The position numbers were made by a program, and so were the translations under genes. A model generated the notes under the pieces. That model was not told the DNA's origin and searched no databases. It worked only from the letters and a program-made list of their open reading frames with translations. A stretch of 64,000 nucleotides of DNA from contig NZ_VIRV01000008.1 in NCBI RefSeq assembly GCF_019754295.1, positions 1 through 64,000 of the forward strand, given 5' to 3'. The stretch's first letter is position 1, and every line of letters begins with the position of its first letter. The DNA comes from Sellimonas caecigallum (GTDB lineage Bacteria; Bacillota; Clostridia; Lachnospirales; Lachnospiraceae). Positions 42,206 through 49,509 of the stretch are shown here, in pieces.

Positions 42206-43240
42206 TTATCCTACCTGAAAACCGTATTTCAGCGGATCATCCCCATCGATCACGTATGTGGCAAGTCCTGTCACATACGCGCTTCCTGTAATCTGCGGGA
42301 TGACAGCATCATAATCGCCGATCTTGGTTTCTTTCAGGATCACGCCTTTAAATTTGGAGCCGATGAAGCTTTCGTATACGAAAGGTGTGCCAACTTCGAT
42401 TTCCCCTTTTGCGTGAAGGGTGGCAAGTTTTGCGCTTGTTCCGGTTCCGCAAGGAGAACGGTCTGCCATGTGATCTCCAAAAATCACGACATTTCTGCGG
42501 TCGCATCCTTCGGAGTCTGTGTGGCAGTAAAATTCGGCCAGATCCACGGAAGTGATATCGAGTGTCGGATGCTGTACTTTCACTTCACGATTCACTGCCT
42601 CAAGCACCTTCATTCCAAGATCCTGGAAGAACGGGATCGTCTTCGGCTCCACATGTGTAGCGATGGACGGCTGTTCAGCATCGATAATGGCAAAGAAACT
42701 TCCGCCAAAGGAAATGTCGTACGTGATGACCTTTCCATCCACAACTGTTTTAAGTCCCTGTTTATAAAGGAAAGCAGGTACGTTTGTGAGCGTAACGCTT
42801 ACCACTTTTCCGTTTTTGACTTCTGCCTTTGTGCGGATCAGCCCGGCAGGAGCTTCCAGAACGACTTCTGTAAAAGGTTCTTTTGCCTGAATCAGGCCGC
42901 TTTCAATGACTGCGGTTACAGTTCCGATCGTTCCGTGTCCGCACATATTCAGATATTCTCCTGTATCCATGAAGATGACACCGAAGTCTGCTTCTGGATT
43001 GACCGGGTCTGTTACGAGAGCTCCGAACATATCATGGTGTCCTCTTGGTTCAAACATGAGAGATTTCCGGAGATGGTCGTAATGTTTTGCAAGGAAATTT
43101 TTCTTTTCGATCATTGTATTTCCTTCCAGTTTCGGAAAACCGGACATGATAATACGTGTAAATTCTCCAAGTGTATGTGTGTCGACAGCTACAAAAGAAG
43201 ATTCATACTGATCAAGGTTTAATTTTGGATGCAGTTCCAT
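42206..43240 (-). CDS. prdF: Proline racemase
   Basis: Cofactor-independent racemase of 344 aa converting L-proline to D-proline, the substrate of proline reductase. Both catalytic cysteines of the two-base mechanism are present: Cys100 in NMCGHGTIG and Cys264 in RSPCGTGTS. The 4-hydroxyproline epimerases of the same family differ around these sites; the next-door prd operon makes proline racemase the better call. AAGGAGG lies ten bases before the minus-strand ATG. In many clostridia prdF sits at the end of the prd operon, whereas here it is divergent, with tRNA-Sec in between. Confidence 0.92.
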   Translation of the reverse strand: MELHPKLNLDQYESSFVAVDTHTLGEFTRIIMSGFPKLEGNTMIEKKNFLAKHYDHLRKSLMFEPRGHHDMFGALVTDPVNPEADFGVIFMDTGEYLNMCGHGTIGTVTAVIESGLIQAKEPFTEVVLEAPAGLIRTKAEVKNGKVVSVTLTNVPAFLYKQGLKTVVDGKVITYDISFGGSFFAIIDAEQPSIATHVEPKTIPFFQDLGMKVLEAVNREVKVQHPTLDITSVDLAEFYCHTDSEGCDRRNVVIFGDHMADRSPCGTGTSAKLATLHAKGEIEVGTPFVYESFIGSKFKGVILKETKIGDYDAVIPQITGSAYVTGLATYVIDGDDPLKYGFQVG

Positions 43241-43428
43241 TGATAAAAGTCCTCCTTAGAATGAAATACCGATTGCTTATAGAAAAAAGCAATAATCATA
43301 CGATACTGAACGTTCGATAATGACAATACGGCATGCCATTTGAACGGGTAAAAAAGTTAAAGTAATAACGATTAGACCGTGTTCTAGTACGAAGTTCAGT
43401 CTTTAGTTATGATTATGAATGAAAAACC

Positions 43429-43457
43429 TTGAAAAGTCAACGATTATTTGCTAAAAT
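43429..43457 (+). promoter_or_regulatory. Upstream sigma-A promoter P1 (tRNA-Sec)
   Basis: TTGAAA (43429-43434), 17-nt spacer, TAAAAT (43452-43457). The first of two well-formed promoters upstream of the tRNA-Sec gene. Confidence 0.55.
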
Positions 43458-43487
43458 GGATATGGTCAAAAAATAAAAAATTTTTTG

Positions 43488-43516
43488 TTGAAATTTGTTG
43501 CAAACTGTGTTAAATT
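43488..43516 (+). promoter_or_regulatory. Proximal sigma-A promoter P2 (tRNA-Sec)
   Basis: TTGAAA (43488-43493), 17-nt spacer, TAAATT (43511-43516). Predicted start near 43523 would give a short 5' leader before the tRNA at 43539. Confidence 0.65.
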
Positions 43517-43538
43517 GGGTTTGCGGTAAAGAAAATAT

Positions 43539-43636
43539 GGGGGTAGTTGAGTGACTGGTGTGCTCCCTGGTCTTCAAAACCAGTGTGGGGCGTTAAGAGC
43601 GTCCCGGGTGGGTTCGATTCCCACATGCCCTCGCCA
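43539..43636 (+). tRNA. selC: tRNA-Sec (anticodon TCA)
   Basis: A 98-nt gene including encoded CCA, longer than normal tRNAs as expected for tRNA-Sec. The anticodon arm TGGT-CTTCAAA-ACCA has TCA at 43574-43576, the T arm is GTGGG-TTCGATT-CCCAC, the variable arm is long (GGGGCGTTAAGAGCGTCCC region), and the acceptor GGGGGTAG pairs with ATGCCCTC (G-U pairs, one weak position at the base). It reads UGA for the selD and prdB codons in this window. It sits between prdF and prdC. Confidence 0.93.
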
Positions 43637-43730
43637 AAAAAGTAGTTATAGACCCCTGGATTGTGAAAAAACAGACAGATGTGTGGAAGAAACAATTGAA
43701 ACTGTGGACAATTCGGGGTTATCTCTTATT

Positions 43731-43755
43731 TATAGACTTTATAGACAATATAGAT
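43731..43755 (+). repeat. Three 9-nt direct repeats upstream of prdC
   Basis: TATAGAC-TT, TATAGAC-AA, TATAGAT-AA in tandem at exact 9-nt spacing, with a partial fourth (ATAGAG). They lie about 115 nt before the prdC ATG. Each unit resembles a -10 element, so they could be overlapping promoters, or binding sites for an unknown factor. The rest of the 43637-43871 gap holds an inverted repeat (AGACCGG 43808-43814 with CCGGTCT 43836-43842) and the prdC ribosome binding site. Confidence 0.5.
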
Positions 43756-43871
43756 AAATAGAGAGTTCGTTGAGAGGAAATACTAAAACAGAAACAACAG
43801 CAGGTAAAGACCGGATGTCCTTTGAATATGACTTGCCGGTCTAAAAAAATAAAGAAAAGGAGCATGTTGTT

Positions 43872-45200
43872 ATGGGAAACATTCAGCTTTTGCTGCGTCA
43901 GCATGTCGGTGCACCGTGTGAAGCGGTCGTAAAGGCAGGAGATGCAGTGAAAAAAGGTACACTGGTCGCAGTGCCGACAGGACTTGGGGCAAATATCTTC
44001 TCAAGCGTTTACGGTGTAGTTGAGGAAGTAAAAGATGACCGCATCATCATCAAACCGGATGAAGTACAGCCGGATGAGTATGAGAAGATCGCAGAAGGCA
44101 CTCCGCTTGAAATGGTCAAAGCAGCCGGCGTTGTCGGTATGGGTGGAGCAGGGTTCCCGACAGGCATCAAATTGGATGCACATCTTGACAAGGGCTACAT
44201 CCTGATCAATGCGGCGGAATGCGAGCCGGGACTTTGCCACAACATCCGTCAGATCGAGGAGAGTGCAGACAAGATCGTGCGGGGTGTGAAGTACTGCATG
44301 GAGATTGCAGGGGCCGACAAAGCCATCTTTGCGATCAAAAAGAAAAATGAAAAAGCAGTTGATACATTGAGAGCGACACTCAAGGATGAAGCAGCTATGA
44401 CGATCCACCTTCTTCCGGATATTTACCCGATGGGAGAAGAAAGAGCAGTCGTAAGAGAGTGTCTCGGAATCGAGCTTGAGACGACGCAGCTTCCGTCTGC
44501 TGCAAACGCAGTCGTTGTAAATGTTGAAACGATCGCAAGAGTTGCAGAAGCCATTGAAGACAGAAAACCGTGCTTTTCCAAAAATCTGACTGTAATCGGA
44601 AAGATCAATGGAGGAAATGAGCCGCACGTATTCATGGATGTTCCGGTTGGGACAAACGTAGGAGAACTGATCGAAAGAGCGGGAGGAATCGACGGGCTCT
44701 ACGGCGAGATCATCATGGGAGGACCTTTTACAGGACTTCCGACGACAGAAGATGCCCCGATCACGAAGACGACGGGCGGAATTATTGTGACGATTGATTT
44801 CCCGAACCTTCACGGCGCAAAAGTAGGACTTCTCGTATGTGCATGCGGAGGAAGCGAAGCCCGCATGAGAGATATCTGTGAGAAGATGAACGGTGTTGTT
44901 GCATCTGTGGCAAGATGTAAGCAAGCTGTGGAAAACAAGCCGGGAGCTCCTCTGAAATGCGAGAGACCGGGGAATTGCCCAGGACAGGCAAAAAATAATA
45001 TTCAGTTCAAGAAGGACGGATGTGAATACATCATTATCGGCAACTGTTCAGACTGTTCCAACACAGTCATGGGTTCTGCGCCGAAGATGAAATTGAAAGT
45101 TTTCCATCAGACAGATCATGTGATGAGGACGATCGGACATCCGCTTTACAGATATCTGAGAGTATCCAAACACGTAGAACAGCTCCCGGAAGGGAAATAA
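43872..45200 (+). CDS. prdC: Proline reductase-associated electron transfer protein PrdC
   Basis: Protein of 442 aa resembling RnfC: an early lipoyl-like/flavin region with GVVGMGGAGFPTGIKL near residue 88, INAAECEPGLC near residue 115, an SLBB-like region (about 255-300), and a C-terminal half rich in cysteines (VCACGGSEAR; CERPGNCPG; DGCEYIIIGNCSDC). Thought to pass electrons to the PrdA/PrdB enzyme. Some clostridial PrdC proteins carry Sec; this one has no in-frame UGA. AAAAGGAG precedes ATG 43872. First gene of the prd operon. Confidence 0.9.
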   Translation: MGNIQLLLRQHVGAPCEAVVKAGDAVKKGTLVAVPTGLGANIFSSVYGVVEEVKDDRIIIKPDEVQPDEYEKIAEGTPLEMVKAAGVVGMGGAGFPTGIKLDAHLDKGYILINAAECEPGLCHNIRQIEESADKIVRGVKYCMEIAGADKAIFAIKKKNEKAVDTLRATLKDEAAMTIHLLPDIYPMGEERAVVRECLGIELETTQLPSAANAVVVNVETIARVAEAIEDRKPCFSKNLTVIGKINGGNEPHVFMDVPVGTNVGELIERAGGIDGLYGEIIMGGPFTGLPTTEDAPITKTTGGIIVTIDFPNLHGAKVGLLVCACGGSEARMRDICEKMNGVVASVARCKQAVENKPGAPLKCERPGNCPGQAKNNIQFKKDGCEYIIIGNCSDCSNTVMGSAPKMKLKVFHQTDHVMRTIGHPLYRYLRVSKHVEQLPEGK

Positions 45201-45220
45201 TACGTATTCGCCAAAGGAGA

Positions 45221-45933
45221 AAATTAAGGAGGGAACAATCATGTCAATTACAGCTGAAACAGCGAAAGCTCATGCAAAGGATCCGGCAGTGTTATGCTGC
45301 AGAGCAGAAGAAGGAATTACGATCGAAGCTGCAAATCTGGAAGATCCGGCAATTTTTGATGAATTAGTAGATTCAGGACTTCTGAATCTCGACGGCGTTC
45401 TCACAATCGAACAGGTATTAGGTGCAAAACTGAAAAAAACATGCGACTCACTTACAGCACTTACACCAGAGGTGGTAGAAGGTTACAAGGAAGCTGAGGA
45501 AGAAGCACCGGCAGAACAACCGATGGAAGAAGCTCCGAAGGCGGAAACACCGGAACCGCAGGCAGTATTGCCGGGTGGAACCGGACAAGTTATGAAAATC
45601 CATATTGGAGAAGGAAAAGATATTAACTTGGAAATTGTGTTTTAACCCAATTTATTGTTACAGATAAACCGGCGAAAAGCCGAACGAAAAATTAAGGAGG
45701 AGACATACATGTCAATTACAGCTGAAACAGCGAAAGCTCATGCGAAAGACCCGGCAGTGTTATGCTGCAGAGCAGAAGAGGGCATTACGATCGAAGCTGC
45801 AAATCTGGAAGATCCGGCAATTTTTGACGATCTGGTAGATTCAGGGCTTTTGAATCTCGATGGTGTGCTTACGATCGAACAGGTTCTTGGCGCAAAACTG
45901 AAGAAAACGTGTGACTCACTTACAGCGCTCACA
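45221..45933 (+). repeat. Tandem duplication of prdA 5' end
   Basis: Copy 1 at 45221-45465 and copy 2 at 45689-45933, period 468 nt, covering the AATTAAGGAGG ribosome binding site and the first 75 codons. The encoded residues differ at only one of 75 positions, while many third-codon positions differ, so the copies have been kept under protein-level selection and are not a fresh duplicate. Confidence 0.85.
45241..45645 (+). CDS. Stand-alone copy of PrdA N-terminal domain
   Basis: Protein of 134 aa, nearly identical to PrdA residues 1-75 (one difference, Glu41 versus Asp). A Glu/Pro/Ala-rich linker follows with unrelated sequence, and it ends MKIHIGEGKDI then NLEI, the same end-of-domain motif as PrdA residues 119-133. 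The stop falls exactly after that motif, so it encodes a whole domain, not a random fragment. It has its own GGAGGG site and good ATG, and lies between prdC and prdA. It lacks the pyruvoyl-forming site and cannot be catalytic. Role unknown: assembly partner, scaffold or decoy are possible. Confidence 0.8.
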   Translation: MSITAETAKAHAKDPAVLCCRAEEGITIEAANLEDPAIFDELVDSGLLNLDGVLTIEQVLGAKLKKTCDSLTALTPEVVEGYKEAEEEAPAEQPMEEAPKAETPEPQAVLPGGTGQVMKIHIGEGKDINLEIVF

Positions 45934-47556
45934 GCGGACGTAGTGGAAGGATTCAAGGAAGTAGCAGTGGAAGAACCTGCCGAAGAAGCAGAAAAAGAAG
46001 AAGCTGCTGTAGTATCCGCGCCGGCTGCACCGGCACCGGCAGTGGCAGCCGCAGCAGGCGGAGTGATGAAAATCCATATCGGCGAAGGAAAAGATATCGA
46101 TCTGGAAATTCCGGTAGGGATTCTTGGCGGCGCAGGAGCACCGGCTGCACCGGCAGCAGTGGTGGCGGCACCTGTAAAGGAAGAAGAACCGGAAGCGAAA
46201 GTGATGGGGACTCTTACAAGAAAGCATTTTAACATCACGGAAGTAAAGAGAGGACCGGAGACAAAGATCGAAGGAACTGTTCTCTATATCCGCGAAGGAA
46301 TTGAAGAAGAAGCAGCAAACAGTCAGGAACTGGTAAACAGCCTGAAGATTGAAATCATCACGCCGGAGATGTATCACACATACTCCAACACGATCATGGA
46401 CGTACAGCCGATTGCCACAAAAGAAGGCGAAGCTGAGATTGGAAGCGGTGTGACACGCGTTCTGGACGGAGTTGTCATGATGGTAACAGGTACAGACGCA
46501 AACGGAGTTCAGATCGGAGAATTCGGTTCATCCGAAGGATACCTGGATGAGAACATCATGTGGGGACGTCCGGGAGCACCGGATAAAGGCGAGATCTTTA
46601 TCAAGACAGAAGTGATCATCAAAGAAGGAACAAACATGGAACGTCCAGGTCCGTTGGCTGCACATACAGCTACAGACATGATCACAGAAGAAATTCGTCA
46701 GGCATTAAAGAAAGCAGACGATTCTCTCGTTGTAGATACAGAAGAATTCAAACACCTGAGACATCCGGGCAAGAAGAAAGTCGTTATCGTAAAAGAGATC
46801 ATGGGACAGGGAGCTATGCATGACAACCTGATTCTGCCGGTTGAGCCGGTAGGCGTTCTCGGGGCAAGACCGAACGTAGACCTTGGAAACGTTCCGGTTA
46901 TGACATCCCCTCTGGAAGTACTTGATGGATGTATCCACGCACTCACATGTATCGGACCTGCATCAAAAGAGATGTCCAGACATTACTGGAGAGAACCACT
47001 TGTTCTGGAAGCGCTTCATGATGAAGAGCTGGATCTCTGTGGAGTTCTTTTTGTTGGAAGTCCTCAGATCAATGCGGAGAAATTCTACGTATCCAAACGT
47101 GTTGGTCAGACCGTGGAAGCGCTGGATGTAGACGGAGCATTCATTACTACAGAAGGTTTCGGAAACAACCATATCGATTTTGCAAGCCACCACGAACAGA
47201 TCGGAAAGAGAGGCGTTCCGGTAGTTGGATTATCTTTCTGTGCTGTACAGGGAGCGCTTGTTGTAGGTAATCCGTACATGACAAACATGGTTGACAACAA
47301 CAAATCCGAGTCTGGTATTGAAAACGAAGTTCTTGCATGCAATACGCTGTGTAAAGAAGAAGCTGTACGTGCGATCGCCATGTTGAAAGCTGCGATGGCT
47401 GGAGAAGAAGTAAAGCCTGCAGAAAAGAAATGGAATCCGAACGTAAAAGCAAACAACATCGAAATGATTGAAAAAGCGACAGGAAAGAAAGTGGAACTGG
47501 TAGCAAACGAACAGTCACTTCCGATGAGCCAGAAGAGAAAAGAAAAATACGACTAA
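45709..47556 (+). CDS. prdA: D-proline reductase proprotein PrdA (pyruvoyl-type)
   Basis: Proprotein of 615 aa that self-cleaves to give the two non-Sec chains of D-proline reductase, the second carrying a pyruvoyl group that binds D-proline. Domains: N-terminal domain (1-75), Ala/Pro/Glu-rich linkers around the KIHIGEGKDIDLEI motif, then the catalytic body (about 165-615). The cleavage site is HALT-CIGPASKEMS, with the reactive Cys at residue 414, matching the known Thr-Cys site. Product of the reaction is 5-aminovalerate. The ATG at 45709 follows AAGGAGGAG; an upstream in-frame start at 45655 lacks one. Confidence 0.94.
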   Translation: MSITAETAKAHAKDPAVLCCRAEEGITIEAANLEDPAIFDDLVDSGLLNLDGVLTIEQVLGAKLKKTCDSLTALTADVVEGFKEVAVEEPAEEAEKEEAAVVSAPAAPAPAVAAAAGGVMKIHIGEGKDIDLEIPVGILGGAGAPAAPAAVVAAPVKEEEPEAKVMGTLTRKHFNITEVKRGPETKIEGTVLYIREGIEEEAANSQELVNSLKIEIITPEMYHTYSNTIMDVQPIATKEGEAEIGSGVTRVLDGVVMMVTGTDANGVQIGEFGSSEGYLDENIMWGRPGAPDKGEIFIKTEVIIKEGTNMERPGPLAAHTATDMITEEIRQALKKADDSLVVDTEEFKHLRHPGKKKVVIVKEIMGQGAMHDNLILPVEPVGVLGARPNVDLGNVPVMTSPLEVLDGCIHALTCIGPASKEMSRHYWREPLVLEALHDEELDLCGVLFVGSPQINAEKFYVSKRVGQTVEALDVDGAFITTEGFGNNHIDFASHHEQIGKRGVPVVGLSFCAVQGALVVGNPYMTNMVDNNKSESGIENEVLACNTLCKEEAVRAIAMLKAAMAGEEVKPAEKKWNPNVKANNIEMIEKATGKKVELVANEQSLPMSQKRKEKYD

Positions 47557-47571
47557 CAGAAGGTAAGACGT

Positions 47572-47865
47572 ATGGAATTGAAGTATGGAGATAAAATAAT
47601 CAGAATGGAAGGCATCATCGTGGAAGTACATGACGGATGTGTAGGGGTAGACCTGAAGGGACGCCTCGGGTATCTGAAGATCCCGATGAGGATGCTCATC
47701 ACTGATTATCCGATTGAAGTGGGCCAGGAAGTGGCATGGAACATGAGTTTTGTGGAACAGCTTGGACCGGAAATCAATGAAAAATACGTTAGCAACCTTG
47801 ATATTTACACGCGGCGCCAAAAAGAGATGCGCGCGTTGAACGAAGAAAAACAGGAGGAAGAATAA
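47572..47865 (+). CDS. Small conserved prd-operon protein (CBO2463/CBO2479-like)
   Basis: Protein of 97 aa between prdA and prdB. A beta-rich N-terminal core (GDKIIRMEGIIVEVHDGCVGVDLKGRLGYLKIP outline, including GRLGYLKIPMRML) is followed by a basic-acidic helical tail. It resembles small CBO2463/CBO2479-type proteins of clostridial proline reductase loci, recalled from family knowledge, without proven function. One cysteine only. It overlaps prdB by one base (TAATG), so dosage is tied to PrdB; an assembly or selenium-insertion aid is a guess. Confidence 0.7.
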   Translation: MELKYGDKIIRMEGIIVEVHDGCVGVDLKGRLGYLKIPMRMLITDYPIEVGQEVAWNMSFVEQLGPEINEKYVSNLDIYTRRQKEMRALNEEKQEEE

Positions 47866-48590
47866 TGAGTTTAACAGTAGTTAAAGGATTACAGTCTGAA
47901 ATCTTTGTTCCGATCACTCCTCCGGCTGTCTGGACCCCAGTTAAAAAAGAACTGAAGGATATGACGATCGCACTTGCGACAGCTGCCGGTGTTCATCACA
48001 AAGATCAGGAAAGATTTAATCTCGCAGGAGATTTCACTTGGAGAAAGATTACAGATACAATGCCGTCAAATGAACTTATGGTTTCCCATGGTGGATACGA
48101 TAACGGAGATGTCAATAAAGACATCAACTGTATGTTCCCGATTGACAGAATCCATGAGTTGGCAAAAGAAGGATTTATCAAAGCATGTGCACCGGTACAT
48201 GCCGGATTCATGGGCGGTGGCGGAAACCAGGAAAAATTTAAGCACGAAACTGGACCGGCCATTGCACAGATGTTCAAAGAGGAAGGCGTAGACGCTGTTA
48301 TCCTCACAGCAGGATGAGGTACTTGCCACCGCTCTGCAGTATTGGTGCAGAGAGCGATTGAAGAAGCTGGAATACCGACAATTATCATTGCAGCTCTTCC
48401 GCCTGTTGTTCGTCAGACAGGAACACCTCGTGCAGTAGCTCCGCTCGTTCCGATGGGAGCTAACGCAGGAGAACCGAACAATCCGGAAATGCAGAGAGAT
48501 ATCGTAAAGGCAACACTGGAGCAGCTGGTAGCCATCGATACTCCGGGCAAAGTTGTACCGCTGCCGTTCGAATACGTAGCGAAGGTATAA
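47865..48590 (+). CDS. prdB: D-proline reductase PrdB, selenoprotein with in-frame UGA
   Basis: Selenocysteine subunit of D-proline reductase, 241 aa counting Sec. The frame passes TGA 48315-48317, read as Sec at residue 151 in the context LTAGUGTCHRSAV, a UxxC redox motif that attacks the alpha-carbon of pyruvoyl-bound D-proline. Sequence on both sides is continuous with the family (HGGYDNGDVNKDINCMFPIDRI outline before; PTIIIAALPPVV and GEPNNPEMQ after). A bSECIS-like hairpin begins 12 nt after the UGA. The ATG overlaps the previous stop by one base. Without Sec insertion only a truncated, inactive protein results. Confidence 0.95.
48315..48356 (+). promoter_or_regulatory. Sec UGA and bSECIS-like hairpin of prdB
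   Basis: TGA 48315-48317; stem CGCT+CTGCA (48330-48338) pairs with TGCAG+AGCG with a 2-nt bulge (48346-48356), loop GTATTGG starting with G. Distance and loop-initial G agree with bacterial SECIS elements; the bulge differs from the fully paired selD element. Confidence 0.8.
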
Positions 48591-48612
48591 TGGATATAGG
48601 ATATTAGACATG

Positions 48613-48643
48613 AAGCGCTGACATGAATGTGTCGGCGCTTTAT
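48613..48643 (+). terminator. Hairpin between prdB and prdD
   Basis: An 11-bp stem with one G-U pair (AAGCGCTGACA with TGTCGGCGCTT, 6-nt loop) followed by TATT. The short tail suggests incomplete termination, allowing more PrdA/PrdB than PrdD/PrdE. Confidence 0.6.
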
Positions 48644-48696
48644 TGATGTGTGAAAACTGTAAAACGCGAAATAGAATCAGGAAATGGAGGCGGAAC

Positions 48697-49467
48697 ATGT
48701 CTGGAGAAAGCAAAGAACTGCGCAGACTCGTCATCAAGGCGTATCATGTGAAAGAAGCCGTGTGGGGATCGGAAAACCGTGTGTCAGAAGACGGAATTAT
48801 GACAGTTGACAGAGGATCTGTACAAAAATATAGGGAAAAAGAATCGGACTATATCGCGGACATCAGCGTGCGGATCATCCGACCAGAGGAGAGAGAACAA
48901 TATACGAATACGATCATGGATGTTATACCGATATCAGCGAAGGTTCTGGGAAATATTGGCGATGGCATTACCCATACGCTGACAGGAGTATACGTGATCC
49001 TGACAGGTGTGGACACGGAAGGAAAACAGACGCATGAATTTGGCTCATCCGAAGGAATGCTCTCGCAGCAGATGAAGTTTGGCCGGGCCGGCACGCCGGG
49101 AGAAAGGGATATGATCCTTGCGTTTGATGTGACCATGAAAAAAGGTATGGGACAGATCCGGGCGGGGGTTACGGCAGCGCATAGGGCATGTGACCAGTTT
49201 GTTCAGGAATACAGAGAACAGCTGAAGAAGTTCCACGGGAATCGCTGTACAGAGCGACACGAGTTTTACGATGTCGTGAGACCGGGGAAAAAGAAAGTGC
49301 TGATCATCAAACAGGTGGCAGGACAAGGTGCTATGTATGACATGCATCTGTTTGCCAAGGAACCGTCTGGTGTGGAAGGAGGGCGTTCCATCATTGACAT
49401 GGGAAACATGCCGGTTCTTGTGACGCCAAATGAATATCGGGACGGCATCCTTAGGTCGATGCAGTGA
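48697..49467 (+). CDS. prdD: PrdD, PrdA-paralogous protein (upstream half)
   Basis: Protein of 256 aa matching PrdA residues of about 165-410: shared segments include YTNTIMDV, HEFGSSEG, RPGKKKVLIIKQVAGQGAMYD and DMGNMPVL. It ends at a position just before the PrdA Thr-Cys cleavage site. It lacks the N-terminal PrdA domain. Part of the prd locus in clostridia; exact role (stabilising or activating) unsettled. ATG 48697 follows GGAGG; an in-frame ATG at 48643 overlaps the hairpin and has no site. Confidence 0.85.
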   Translation: MSGESKELRRLVIKAYHVKEAVWGSENRVSEDGIMTVDRGSVQKYREKESDYIADISVRIIRPEEREQYTNTIMDVIPISAKVLGNIGDGITHTLTGVYVILTGVDTEGKQTHEFGSSEGMLSQQMKFGRAGTPGERDMILAFDVTMKKGMGQIRAGVTAAHRACDQFVQEYREQLKKFHGNRCTERHEFYDVVRPGKKKVLIIKQVAGQGAMYDMHLFAKEPSGVEGGRSIIDMGNMPVLVTPNEYRDGILRSMQ

Positions 49468-49509
49468 TCGGGTATGCCATATTATTATAGAAGAAACGGA
49501 GGAGTAAAA

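Larger units (their letters stand above)
43241..43538. other. Divergent intergenic region prdF / tRNA-Sec
   Basis: No gene. It holds the prdF upstream region on the minus strand, an inverted repeat ATTGCTT/AAGCAAT (about 43272-43293, a likely 5'-UTR hairpin), an 8-bp palindrome GAACGTTC (43308-43315), and two plus-strand promoters before tRNA-Sec. Confidence 0.6.

Noticed and set aside
42137-43222. 361-aa open frame on the plus strand
   Set aside because: It is antisense to proline racemase, whose two catalytic cysteines are intact.
43808-43842. Intrinsic terminator or attenuator in the prdC leader
   Set aside because: AGACCGG/CCGGTCT pairs across a 21-nt loop but is followed by A residues, not T, on the plus strand.
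43637-43871. Sigma-54 promoter for the prd operon
   Set aside because: No GG-N10-GC pair was found in the gap before prdC or in 45200-45240.
44001-44924. 307-aa open frame on the minus strand
   Set aside because: It is antisense to prdC and has shadow-like composition.
45221-45933. Assembly artefact as the cause of the prdA 5' repeat
   Set aside because: The copies differ at many synonymous sites and have different linkers, so they are distinct sequences and not one region assembled twice.
47865-48317. prdB as two separate genes or a pseudogene
   Set aside because: Sequence is continuous in one frame across the TGA, which is the known Sec position of PrdB.
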